This document shows positions 53,783 to 63,509 of a DNA stretch of 64,000 nt, in pieces. The DNA comes from CAWEDP01 sp963807925 (GTDB lineage Bacteria > Acidobacteriota > Vicinamibacteria > Vicinamibacterales > CAVVIG01). The stretch's first letter is position 1. Every line of letters begins with the position of its first letter. The position numbers and the translations under genes are program-made. The stretch lies in NCBI GenBank assembly GCA_963807925.1, contig CAWEDP010000001.1:633628-697627 (forward strand). Reading direction: 5' to 3'. The notes below the pieces were generated by a model, which searched no databases, had not been told where the DNA came from, and saw only the letters and a list, made by a program, of their open reading frames with translations.

Positions 53783-54331
53783 TCACGGACGCTGGCTGGC
53801 CGGCGGCGTGATGCCGTTCAGGCGGAGATAAACGACCATCTGTCCGTAGATGTCCCAGGTGTGCCCCATGACGAACGAGACCACGCGCGCTCTCGTCGAC
53901 TGGCCCCGGAATGGATCGAACCTCGTCTCGGCCGCCGCCTGCAGCATCGTCTGGTCGGTCTGCTCCTTGATTACGGCCGTGCCGTAGTCGAAGGAATCCT
54001 CGAGCGCCTTGAGGATCACGGCGCGCGAGGTGGCTTTCATGTCGATGACCGGCGCTGCCGCCTTCGACGCCAGACGTTTCATCTGGTTCACGTTCGCTTC
54101 GGCAATGTGCAGGATCTGCTCGCCGTAGTTGCGTTGCGGCGGCGTCGGCTTGTAGCCAAGCCTGTCCTCTGGCATGGCCGCGGCGATCTTCATCAACGTG
54201 TCCTTCTGCGTGGTCCAGTCCGCGAGCAGGTTCATCTGAATCGATGCGGCCTGCGCGGCAAGGTCCGGCGTCACAAAGAGCGGCATCACCAAAACCAGCA
54301 CGAGTCGCGGGAACAGGCGCGCGTGTTTCAT
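53783..54331 (-). CDS. DinB-superfamily protein with signal peptide
   Basis: 182 residues. Signal segment PRLVLVLVMPLFVTPDLAAQ. The DinB four-helix pattern follows: LLADWTTQKDTLMKIAAAMP, EDRLGYKPTPPQRNYGEQIL with HIAEANVNQMKR, and the C-terminal FVMGHTWDIYGQMVVYLRLN. The three His-type metal positions (HIAEAN, GHTWD and one other) look partly kept. Such proteins are thiol-transferase-like or of unknown role. It is 452 bases upstream of nothing obvious in an operon; it stands alone. Confidence 0.8.
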   Translation of the reverse strand: MKHARLFPRLVLVLVMPLFVTPDLAAQAASIQMNLLADWTTQKDTLMKIAAAMPEDRLGYKPTPPQRNYGEQILHIAEANVNQMKRLASKAAAPVIDMKATSRAVILKALEDSFDYGTAVIKEQTDQTMLQAAAETRFDPFRGQSTRARVVSFVMGHTWDIYGQMVVYLRLNGITPPASQRP

Positions 54332-54367
54332 ACGCCGGTATTATAATCGCGATGCGCCGAGGCGTGA

Positions 54368-55348
54368 TCACTGTCCGCGGGGCGGCGAAGTAGACGCCCG
54401 CTCGACGAACTCCACGAGGATCGCGTCAGGATCGATGGCGAACACGAACCGCCCGAACGCGCGTTGAATCGGCCTCGCGCCAACGCTGAGGAACCGGTAG
54501 CCCGCACGCGTTGTGCGATCGATCAGCGCGTCGAGGCCGCTCACCTCGAGCTGAAATTGCGGTGAGCCGACGTCCTGCAGCTTCCAGTCGAAGCGCTTCG
54601 CCGGCGGCGTGGTTCCGGTCGGCAGTGTGAACTCGGAAAGCACGATGCGTGCGGCGGTGCCGGGGACGGTCATCGCCGTTTCAGTGAGCGTGCCTCCGGA
54701 CAGCCCACGAACGCGCAGTTCCGCCGCGCTTGCCGTCCGCGTCCCGGCGACGGTGAAGCCCAGCAGCGTCTCGTAGAACTCACGCGCCCGTCGAAGGCTC
54801 GCCACGGTCACGCCGATCGACGTCTCGATCACGTCGCCCGGCGTGGTCGCTTGCGAGACCGGGGCTGGCGGCGCCTGTCTTACCTCAAGCAGGCAGCCAT
54901 CGGGATCGCGAACGAGCATCGCGCGCCCCCTCGGCGTCGTGACCGGGACGCCGACCAGCGTCAAGACAGGCGCGCCGCGGGTCTACAGCCTGCCGGCGAC
55001 GGCATCGAGATCACGCACAGAGAAGATGAGAGTCGACGCGCCCGGATCCCAGGGGTTGGGCGCACGATTGCTCCGCGCGATGTCGAAGAACTCCGACAGC
55101 TCCAGCCCGAACGGCGTGTTGGGCGCGCGCATGAACACGGTGCGGAACCGCGAGCCGTGCGTGTTCGTGAGATCCCAGACGAGCGGATCAGACCCGGCTT
55201 GCGCCGCGGGACGAATGGGCTCGGGCGCCGCCGCAGCGCCGCCGGCAAACAGCGATCGCGCGAGCTCGATGCCGAATACGTCGTGATAGAAGGCGAACGC
55301 CCGCTCGGCGTCGCCGCTGCCGTGAATCCAGTTGAAGATCCCGCGCAC
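54368..55348 (-). pseudogene. Two-domain glyoxalase/VOC protein split by an in-frame TAG
   Basis: The N-terminal domain starts MRGIFNWIHGSGDAERAFAF with the phrase YHDVFGIELARSLFAGG and ends LDAVAGRL, followed by TAG at 54983-54985. Without a frame change it goes on TRGAPVLTLVGVPVTTPRG, RAMLVRDPDGCLLEVRQ, then a second VOC domain ASLRRAREFYETLLGFTVAG and FAIDPDAILVEFVER. One nonsense codon thus splits an otherwise complete protein; a second ATG at 54964 could restart the C-terminal domain. The reaction is unknown (lyase, dioxygenase or epimerase scaffolds use this fold). Confidence 0.8.
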
Positions 55349-55634
55349 CGGCGATGGCGCGCGAGCAGGCGCCAGTCCATCGCGTGAAGCAGCCGGGAGC
55401 GCGCATCATCGAAGACGAGTGCCTGGAGGACGCGAACGGCGTTTGCCACCATATCGCGCCAACCGATCCCCGCAACCTGCTGAAGTCCGATTACACACGT
55501 TGGAAGCGATGAAGCGTCGACCCGCGTGTACCGCGCGCAGCGATGAGTGCTATCCAAACAAACGATTGTGTACGGACCGGCGAGCACGTTGATAGTAGCG
55601 CGACGCTCGCGGAGCCTCGTTTCAGGAGAGATCG

Positions 55635-56116
55635 ATGCGTGTGCGTTGCGCGGTAGCCTTCCTCGTGTTCGTCCTCAAAGCGCTCAGCGCACGTTTCGCC
55701 GACGCGCAGGCCGTACGCGGCACCGTGCTGGGCACAATCACCGACAAGACCGGAGGGATTCTGCCGGGTGTGACGGTCACCGTCACGAACACCGAGACCG
55801 GCGTCATGCAGAACACGGTGTCTGATGCGCAGGCGTGTTACTCCGTCACCAACCTGCTGCCAGGAATGTACTCCGTCGAGTCGTCAGGCGGATTCCAGAA
55901 CGTCATCCGCGAAGCATTCGCATCGTCGTCGGCGCGGAGGTGCCGGTCGACTTCTCGCTCGGGCCGTCGGCGGTCTCGCAAACGGTGACGTCCACGCTGT
56001 CATGGCTTCGCGCGCCGCGGAGGGAAGCTGATCGTCGCGCCATCGGCACGAACGAGACGCTGGCGTCGCCGGGGCGCACACCGATACCTAACGGCTGGGA
56101 TCGTCTCGGGCTCTAG
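55635..56116 (+). pseudogene. Oar-type TonB receptor, N-terminal fragment, frameshifted
   Basis: A signal peptide (AVAFLVFVLKALSARFADAQ) is followed by the carboxypeptidase-regulatory-like domain, TVLGTITDKTGGILPGVTVT, SVTNLLPGMYSVE. It shifts frame near 55910 to VPVDFSLGPSAVSQTVT and then stops matching; plug and barrel are absent. A dead remnant of a receptor like that at 18991. Confidence 0.75.
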
Positions 56117-56204
56117 ACCGAAATTTGCGCGTCAACACCTTCCGTTCCCCCAGCATGGCTGGTAAGCTTCTGCGGCCGCGCGTCGCCACGCGCATGGGAG
56201 ATAT

Positions 56205-57887
56205 ATGAAGGAGACTCTTAGATTTACGGCGGCCGTCATCGCGGTGGCGCTCGGGATAGGCGTGTGGGCCCAGGCGCCCGCGCCGCGTCTGCTGCCGCTC
56301 GACAACCTCGGTCTCGAGCACCTCGACATCATCGTTCCGGATACCGCAGCGTCCGCGAAGTTCTACGCGCGCATCTTCAGGACGAAGCTGCACCAGCAAC
56401 CAGTGCGCGACACGCTGCGCTACTTCGTGCTGCTCGGCGATCTGCCCCAGGACCGGCAAGTCGGCTACATCGCCATCGGCGCGGGACAGGGGCGACCTGC
56501 GTCGATCGGGCACTACTGCGTGCTAGCGAAGACGTACAACCGCGACGCATTCGCCAGCGCGCTGGACGCCGCCGGCCTCCCGTCGAAAGCGACCGCACCC
56601 GGGCCGATCGGCATGTGGCCGGACCCTGATGGCCTCGAGCTGCAGCTGTTCCAGCCGCCCGCAGGCCTCGTGACCGCAGCCGTCGACTCGCCGCTGCCCG
56701 TGGAAGGCGACGGGGTCGTCTCGCCGCTTGGGGTCGATCACGTGATGCTCAACGTGTCGAGTCTCGACAAGGCACTCCCGTACTACCGTGGCGTCTATGG
56801 GACTGCCGCCGAGGGGAAGCGCGACGCGAACGGGCGCGTGTGGTTCTCGCTCGAGCGCCACACGCGCATCGGTCTTCAGCCAGTCCGCGGCGGCGAGTCG
56901 CCGAAGATCGATCACTTCGCAATCAAGGTGGCGCCGTACGATCGCGCAGCGTTGACGGCACGCCTGCGCGAGCTTGGCGCGGCGGTGGTGCCGTCGACCG
57001 ACGAACCGGACGTGCTCCGGTTCCGCGACAACAACGGCATCACGGTCGAACTCAAGACCGTCCAGCCGACGAAGCTTACCCTCAAGGTGCACACCGGTCG
57101 CGGGCAGGTTGGCTACGACGTGAACTCCACGATGATCAGCGGCGAGCGGGACATGCTGGTCATCGATCCGCAGTTCTCGCTGAGCGAGGCGCACAAGCTC
57201 GCCGCCGAGATCCTCGAATCGAAGAAGCACCTGGCGGTGGTGTACTCGACGCATCCGCACCCGGATCACCTCTTCGGCTTGGCCGTGTTGAAGCAGGCAT
57301 TCCCCGACGCGAAGTTCGTGGCGCTCCCGGCGACCGTCAATGCCGCGAAGACCGGCTGGCCGGCGCGGCAGAAGTTCTGGTTCCCGACGTACGGCAACAA
57401 CATTCCCGGTCCTGAGCCCGTGCTGCCCGAAGAACTGGAGTCGCCAGTGCTGACGCTCGAAGGGCAGCAGTTCCCGATTACGGGCGGCGTACAGGGTGCG
57501 GACGGTCCTGGCAACAGCTTCGTCTATATTCCTTCGCTGAAAGCGGTCGTCACTGGCGACATCGTGTTCGACCATACCTACTTTGGCGTCCCGCGCGATA
57601 TGGCCCGCGAGAACTGGCGGAAGACGATCGATCAGCTCGCGGCACTCAAGCCCGACGTTGTCATTCCGGGTCACGAAGGACCCGGTGCGACCCACGACTG
57701 GAAAGCGATCGACTGGATGAAGAAGTACATCGCCGACTGGGACGCGAACGTCGCGCGGTCGAAGAACGCGGCGGAGATGCGCGCCAACGTGCTGCGCCAG
57801 TACCCGAATCTCGGCATGGAGTTCACGCTGAACGACCGCGTGGCGACGTATTTTCCTGCGCAGCCGGCCGCCGGAGGTTCGCGATGA
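56205..57887 (+). CDS. Exported VOC-VOC-metallo-beta-lactamase fusion protein
   Basis: 560 residues. A signal peptide (FTAAVIAVALGIGVWAQ) is followed by a first VOC domain (GLEHLDIIVPDTAASAKFYA, MWPDPDGLELQLFQP) and a second (GVDHVMLNVSSLDKALPYYR, LRFRDNNGITVELKTVQP). From about residue 300 a metallo-beta-lactamase fold begins (DVNSTMISGERDMLVIDPQF) with zinc motif STHPHPDHLFGLAVLK, then VVTGDIVFDHTYFG and VVIPGHEGPG. The HxHxDH, Asp and His ligands are all present, so hydrolase activity is plausible. The fusion of a glyoxalase I-like and a glyoxalase II-like fold is notable. Stop overlaps the ankyrin gene (ATGA). Confidence 0.88.
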   Translation: MKETLRFTAAVIAVALGIGVWAQAPAPRLLPLDNLGLEHLDIIVPDTAASAKFYARIFRTKLHQQPVRDTLRYFVLLGDLPQDRQVGYIAIGAGQGRPASIGHYCVLAKTYNRDAFASALDAAGLPSKATAPGPIGMWPDPDGLELQLFQPPAGLVTAAVDSPLPVEGDGVVSPLGVDHVMLNVSSLDKALPYYRGVYGTAAEGKRDANGRVWFSLERHTRIGLQPVRGGESPKIDHFAIKVAPYDRAALTARLRELGAAVVPSTDEPDVLRFRDNNGITVELKTVQPTKLTLKVHTGRGQVGYDVNSTMISGERDMLVIDPQFSLSEAHKLAAEILESKKHLAVVYSTHPHPDHLFGLAVLKQAFPDAKFVALPATVNAAKTGWPARQKFWFPTYGNNIPGPEPVLPEELESPVLTLEGQQFPITGGVQGADGPGNSFVYIPSLKAVVTGDIVFDHTYFGVPRDMARENWRKTIDQLAALKPDVVIPGHEGPGATHDWKAIDWMKKYIADWDANVARSKNAAEMRANVLRQYPNLGMEFTLNDRVATYFPAQPAAGGSR

Positions 57888-59341
57888 AGCGCATCGTCGC
57901 CGCATGTGCCATCTGGCTGCTCCCGGCATTGGCGATCGCGGCCGATACGCCGCTGCTGAAAGCGACGGACGCCGGTGATCTCGATGCCGTCAACGCGCTG
58001 CTTGCGAAAGGCGCTCGCGCGTCGGACGCGAGCGACATCGGCGTCACGCCCGCGTACATCGCGGCGACCAACGGCAACGCCGCGATCCTGCGGCGCCTGC
58101 TCGATGCCGGTGCGAACGTCGCCACCACGGATAGCTCGGGCGATTCGCTGCTGATGGCGGCGGTGCGCGCGGGCAACGCCGATGCGGTCGAACTGCTGCT
58201 CGCCCGTGGCGCAGCGGTCAACGCCGCCGATCCGCAGCTCGGTCACACCGCGCTGATGTGGGCGGTGCGCCGGAACGATACGGCGATCACGCAGCTGCTG
58301 CTGAAGCACGGCGCCGCCATCGAGGCGCACACGCGGGTCGGGGAGAAGCCGGCCGTCCGTCCGCCTGGTGCGGGCGGCGGCTCGCATGGCGTGGGCATCG
58401 TCCGAAGCGGCGTGCCGCCGCAAGGCGAGCAGCAGCCGACGCCGGGCGGCATGACGCCGCTGCTGTTCGCGGCGCGCGACGGACGGCTCGATGCTGCGAA
58501 GTTGCTCGTCGAAGGAGGCGCCGACGTCAACGCCGCCGATCCGAACGGGATCGCCCCGATGGTCATGGCGCTCACCAACGGGCAGATCGCTGTCGCGAAG
58601 TTCCTGCTCGAGCATGGCGCGGATCCGAAGCGCGCCGACTGGTGGGGCCGCACGCCGCTCTGGGCAGCGGTCGACATCCGCAATCTCGCCGCGCGCAGCG
58701 GCACCTCTCAGCACGAGAACGGTGTCGATCGCGCGGCCGCGCTCGACATCATCACGACGCTCCTCGGTCGCGGCGTCGACGTGAACGCCCGCGTGAAGGA
58801 GTTTCCACCGGCGCGGCGGTACCTCTTGCCGCTCGGTTCGCTCGAGTCGGTGAACTTCACGGGGCAGACGGCGTTCATCCGCGCGGCGCAGTCGGCGGAC
58901 GTACCGGTAATGAAGCTGCTCCTGGCCAAAGGTGCCGACGCGAAGATCACGACCGTCAACGGCACGAACGCGTTGATGGCCGCAGCCGGCGTCAACTGGG
59001 TGATTGGCGAGACGTTCAGCGAATCGCCGGCGACGTGGATTGAGGCCGTGCAGCTCTGTTTGGATCAAGGGCTCGACGTGAACGCCACCAACGAGATGGG
59101 ACTGCAGGCCGTGCACGGTGCGGCCAATCGCGGATCCAACGACATCATCGAGCTCCTCGCGAAGCACGGCGCGCAACTCGATCGTCCGGACAAGGAAGGG
59201 CGTACGCCCTACGTCTGGGCGCAAGGGGTCTTTCTCGCCACGAACTCACCGGTCGCGAAGCCATCGACGATGGCGCTGCTCGATCGCTTGGCGAACGGCG
59301 CCGCATCGGCGGCGGTGAAGAAGACTGCGGAGGCGCGGTGA
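57884..59341 (+). CDS. Exported ankyrin-repeat protein
   Basis: 485 residues. Signal peptide (IVAACAIWLLPALAIAADTP) then about nine ankyrin repeats, for example TPAYIAATNGNAAILRRLLD, HTALMWAVRRNDTAITQLLL, MTPLLFAARDGRLDAAKLLV and LQAVHGAANRGSNDIIELLA. A Gly/Pro-rich loop (about residues 150-185) interrupts the stack. Ankyrin proteins mediate protein contacts in the periplasm. It is translationally coupled to the VOC-MBL gene and precedes a DUF1592 gene, a combination seen in Acidobacteriota. Confidence 0.9.
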   Translation: MKRIVAACAIWLLPALAIAADTPLLKATDAGDLDAVNALLAKGARASDASDIGVTPAYIAATNGNAAILRRLLDAGANVATTDSSGDSLLMAAVRAGNADAVELLLARGAAVNAADPQLGHTALMWAVRRNDTAITQLLLKHGAAIEAHTRVGEKPAVRPPGAGGGSHGVGIVRSGVPPQGEQQPTPGGMTPLLFAARDGRLDAAKLLVEGGADVNAADPNGIAPMVMALTNGQIAVAKFLLEHGADPKRADWWGRTPLWAAVDIRNLAARSGTSQHENGVDRAAALDIITTLLGRGVDVNARVKEFPPARRYLLPLGSLESVNFTGQTAFIRAAQSADVPVMKLLLAKGADAKITTVNGTNALMAAAGVNWVIGETFSESPATWIEAVQLCLDQGLDVNATNEMGLQAVHGAANRGSNDIIELLAKHGAQLDRPDKEGRTPYVWAQGVFLATNSPVAKPSTMALLDRLANGAASAAVKKTAEAR

Positions 59342-59342
59342 C

Positions 59343-61475
59343 ATGAAGACGCTGTGGATGGTTGCAACGGCACTGTTCGTGTCTGCGTCGGTGTCGATGC
59401 CCGCCGGCAGTCCGCAGACGGCGGCGGGGACCGCAACGGCCCCCGCTGCAACGAGACCCGTCCGCGCTGCACAGGCGAGCGTGGTGACGCGTGACGCGGG
59501 GTTTCTGAAGCAGGTACTGCATCGGCTGTCACAACGATCGCGCGCGCGTCGGAAACCTGTCGCTCGACGCCTTCGATCCCGCCCACGTCGACGGCCACAT
59601 CGACATCGGTGAAAAAGTCGTGCGCAAGCTGCGCACGGGCATGATGCCGCCCGAGAACGCGCCGAAGCCGTCCACGGCGGCACGCGACGGGTTCGCGTCC
59701 GCGCTGGAGGGGCAGCTCGACCGCGTGGCGGCGCTCCGTCCGGATCCTGGGGCGCCAGCGCTGCATCGCCTGAATCGCGCCGAGTACGCCAACGCGATCC
59801 GCGATTTGCTCGCACTCGACGTCGACGTGACGTCGTTGCTGCCGCCCGACGATTCGGCGGCGGGGTTCGACAACAACGCCGACGTGCTCGGCGTCTCGCC
59901 CGCGCTCATCGACGGCTACGCGTCAGCCGCCGCGAAGGTGAGCCGTCTCGCTGTCGGCGATCCGTCAATCGGTCTCGATCGGGCGACGTATCGCGTGCCG
60001 GGTGATCTCGCACAGGACGCCCACATCGACGGACTCCCGCTCGGTACCCGCGGCGGCCTCGTCATTCACCACACGTTTCCGCTCGATGCCGAGTACGACT
60101 TCGAGATCGGGGCGGGTGTCGGCGGTGCCCGTCTCGGCGGCGGCCCACCGACGTTAGCCGACGAGCCGTACGTGACGCTCGACGGACAGCGCTTCACCGT
60201 ACAGCGACGGGGCGCGACGCGCCTGAAGGTGACGGCGGGGCCCCACACGATCGCGGCCGCGATGATCCCGCGCACGCGCGTCACCGGTGCCGACAGCATC
60301 TACAACGCGCCAACACGCTCGCCGGGGATCTCGCAGGTGGTCATTTCCGGTCCGTTCAACGCGAGCGGACCCGGAGATACGCCGAGCCGTCGACGACTGT
60401 TCGTTTGTATGCAAACGACAGATGCGTGCGCGAAACAGATCCTCGACACGCTCGCGTCGCGCGCCTACCGCCGGCCCGTTCCGCTGGCCGGTCCCGACAT
60501 GGAGACGCTGCTGCCGTTCTATCGAGAGGGTCGCGAGCACGGCTCGTTCGACAAGGGAATTCAGCGGGCGGTTGCGCGCGTGCTCGTGGACCCGCAGTTC
60601 CTCTTCCGCTTCGAACGAGAGCCGGCGGCCGTCGCGCCCGGCGCGTCATTCCGCCTCGGTGGTTACGAGCTGGCCTCGCGACTGTCGTTCTTCTTCTGGA
60701 GCAGCATCCCCGACGACGAGCTGATCGCGGACGCGAAGCGCGGCACGCTGAAGAATCCGGCGACGCTCGAAAAGCAGGTGCGCCGCATGCTGGCGGACCC
60801 GAAAGCGGAGTCGCTCGTCGACAACTTCGCGGGCCAGTGGCTGCTGCTCCGAGAGTTGAAGAATGCCAGGCCGGATTCGCCCGACTGGGACGGAAATCTT
60901 CGCCAGTCGTTTCAGCGCGAGACGGAGCTGCTCTTCCGAACGATCATGCAGGAGGACCGCAGCATCGTCGACCTGCTCGACGCCGACTTCACGTTCGTCG
61001 ACGAACGGCTCGCGCGTCACTACGGCATTCCGAACGTCCACGGCTCGAGCATGCGACGGATTTCGCTCGGCCCGGACGACGTGCGGCGCGGCCTTCTCGG
61101 CGAGGGCAGCATCCTAACCGTGACGTCGGCGGCCAATCGCACGTCGCCGGTCACACGCGGCAAGTGGGTGCTCGAGAACGTGCTCGGCGCGCCGCCGCCG
61201 AACCCGCCGGCCGGCGTCAACACGAACATCGATCGTGATCCGGCCGACGTGAAGGTCACGACGCTCCGCCAGCGGATGGAGTTGCATCGATCGAACCTGG
61301 CGTGCGCGTCCTGTCACCGGCTGATGGACCCGATTGGATTTTCGCTGGAGAACTTCGATAACGCCGGCAAGTGGCGCACGCTCGACGGGCGGTCGCCGAT
61401 CGACGCGACGGGTTCGCTGGTCGACGGCACGAAGCTCGACGGTCCGCTGACCCTGCGTCGCGCGACCGGCGACGC
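59343..61475 (+). pseudogene. DUF1592/1588/1587/1585 cytochrome-like protein, frameshifted and 3'-truncated
   Basis: Signal start KTLWMVATALFVSASVSMPA and LKQ are followed one frame over by YCIGCHNDRARVGNLSLDAF, a c-type heme-like CxxCH. Then come HRLNRAEYANAIRDLLALDV (DUF1587), FEREPAAVAPGASFRLGGYE and LSFFFWSSIPDDEL (DUF1592), DVRRGLLGEGSILTVTSAAN (DUF1588) and FSLENFDNAGKWRTLDG (DUF1585). The frameshift is one extra G at GGTAC 59513-59517. The end is lost: after GTKLDGPLTLRR (about 61475) the sequence jumps into a DUF1552 protein. These proteins are thought to be periplasmic redox/degradation factors. Confidence 0.85.
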
Positions 61476-62087
61476 CTATCACAGTATCTCGACGATATCC
61501 GCGAGATCGAGCGTCGCATTCAGCGCGCGGAAGCGTCGGCGCCCGACGATGCCCATCTCGACGTGCCGAGCGGCGTTCCGCCGACGTTCGCCGAGCATCT
61601 CAAGCTCCTGATGGATCTGCAGGTGATCGCCTTCCAGTCGCAGATCACGCGCGTGTCGACGCTGATGTTCGCGCGCGAGCTGAGCACCGCGGTCTTTCCC
61701 GAGACGAGCATTCGCGATCCGTTCCACAACCTGTCGCATCACTCGAACGACCGTGCCAACATGGATCGGTTCGCGCAGCTCAACGCGTATCACATGTCGA
61801 AGTTCGCCTACTTCCTCGAGCGGCTGCAGAAGACGGCGGACGGCGACGGGACGCTCCTCGATCACTCGATGGTGTTGTACGGCAGCTCACTCAGCGACGG
61901 CAATCAGCACAATTTCAGTCCGCTCCCGATTGTTCTCGCCGGCGGCGCGTCGCGACAGCTCACCGGTGGACGCCATCTGCAGTTCCCGAAGGACACGCAC
62001 ATGTCGAACCTGCTGCTGGCGATGCTCGACAAGCTCGGCGTCCATCTCGACACGTTCGGCGACAGCGCCGGGATGCTTTCGATCTGA
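61476..62087 (+). pseudogene. DUF1552 protein, C-terminal part only
   Basis: In a new frame from about 61476 the reading is LSQYLDDIREIERRIQRAEA, LMDLQVIAFQSQITRVSTLM, HHSNDRANMDRFAQLNAYHM, SKFAYFLERLQKTADGDGTL, then SMVLYGSSLSDGNQHNFSPL to a stop at 62087. This is the C-terminal half of a DUF1552 protein, a usual neighbour of DUF1592. The N-terminal half is missing by deletion fused to the preceding gene. Confidence 0.85.
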
Positions 62088-62152
62088 TCGTGTGGTTCGC
62101 GGGTGAGACACATGCGCAGCGGGTCCCGTGTCTTCGCGAAGGGAGTCATGGC

Positions 62153-62447
62153 ATGAACGCAGTGAAGTGCAGCACACGGGCGGTACTGGCGGGCGCGCTC
62201 GGCATCGCCCTTCTCGCGCCGGCGCTCGCCAGCGCGCAGTCGCTCGCCGGTGTCGTCAAGGACACGTCGGGCGCCGTCGTGCCCGGTGTGACGGTGGAAG
62301 CGTCGAGTCCCGCGCTCATCGAGCGCACGCGATCGACGGTCACCGATGATCGCGGTCTGTACCAAATCGTCGATCTGCGACCGGGCACGTACACCGTCAC
62401 CTTTTCGCTGCCCGGGTTCGCAACGGTCCAGCGTGAGGGTGTGATCC
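62153..62447 (+). pseudogene. Oar-type TonB receptor N-terminus, truncated by insertion
   Basis: Signal peptide (RAVLAGALGIALLAPALASA) then the regulatory-like domain SLAGVVKDTSGAVVPGVTVE, RSTVTDDRGLYQIVDLRPG and FSLPGFATVQREGV. It closely parallels the receptor at 18991 (TSGAVLPGVTVEAASPALIE). Sense ends at about 62447 where the transposase region begins, so the receptor was interrupted by an insertion. Confidence 0.8.
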
Positions 62448-62469
62448 GCAAAAACTGTAGACGCGCAAC

Positions 62470-63509
62470 TCACGCGGCTTGCCGCTCGAGACAGTATTCG
62501 TGATGGAGACCGCCGAGGATCGGCGTCGCCGTGACTCGGCAGCCTGCGGGAAGCAAATGGCGATTTGGCTCGCCGACTAGTACATCACGCGCTGACCCCT
62601 CCGGAATGCCCGGTCCCAAGCTCGCATGCGGCCGGCCGCGATTGTAGTGACGGGCCCACTCCCGAAGAATGGCACGAACATGCCATTCGCTCACCGGAAT
62701 CATCAAGTCCACGCACTCGCGGCGCATCGTGCCGATTAGGCGTTCGCAGAAGGCGTTCGCTTGTGGAGCGCGCACCGGTGTCTTCAGGACCGTCAGCCCC
62801 ATCGCCTCAAGCGTGCGGTCAACGCCTTCCGAGTAGATCGTGTCGCGATCGGGGATGACGAATCGATGCGGTCGGTCACCTCGGACGATCATTCGAAATT
62901 GTTGCGCCGTCCAGTCCGCGGTTGGATGCGCCGTCACGTTCCACTGCAGAATGCGCCGCGTGCCGACTTCCAGCACCACGAACACGTACAGGATCCGGAA
63001 CGTTGCCGTCACGACGACGAAGAAATCACTCGCGAGTACACATCGAGCGTGGTTTCGCACGAACGTGCTCCACGCTTGCGTGCCGGGGTTCGGGCGAGGC
63101 GGGCGCGACGGCATGTGCCGCCGGACCGTCCGCGGCGACACTCGGAGGCCCAGCTTCAGCAGCAGCTCGTTGGCAATGCGTTCCTCGCCGCACGTGCGAT
63201 GTGACGCCGCCATCGTCGCAATCAGCCGCTGCACCTCCACGAGAAGGCGCGGCCGACCAGGCGTCCGGGATTTCCTGCGCCAGAACAGTCGGAACCCTCC
63301 CCGATGCCAGCGGATCAGCGCTCAGGTTTCACAATGACGAGTAAGGGCCGCCACGCCAGGAACCGTGACAAGCCGGCGAGAACGATTCGGGTCGGATCGT
63401 CGGTGCGGCGGGGCTTCGCGCGACGTTCCTGGTACCGCGCAAGTTGTTTGCGCAGGAACAGGTTCTCCGCCGCGAGTTGGGCACGTGACCGCATCGCTGA
63501 CCGCACCAA
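62470..63509 (-). pseudogene. rve-domain transposase/integrase, one frameshift
   Basis: From ATG 63509, RSRAQLAAENLFLRKQLARY and PTRIVLAGLSRFLAWRPLLV read in one frame to KPE. After a one-base loss near 63315 the sense goes on LIRWHRGGFRLFWRRKSRTP, then VQRLIATMAASHRTCGEERI, VLASDFFVVVTATFRILYVF, PDRDTIYSEGV, NAFCERLIGTMRRECVD and HYNRGRPHASLG. The DDE residues are in ASDFF, DRDTIY and NAFCERL. It belongs to the integrase-core (IS3/IS481-like) group; the exact family is uncertain. It interrupts the Oar gene. Confidence 0.8.

Noticed and set aside
57671..59224. 517-codon minus-strand frame across the ankyrin gene
   Set aside because: Antisense to clear ankyrin repeats; its composition mirrors the repeats.
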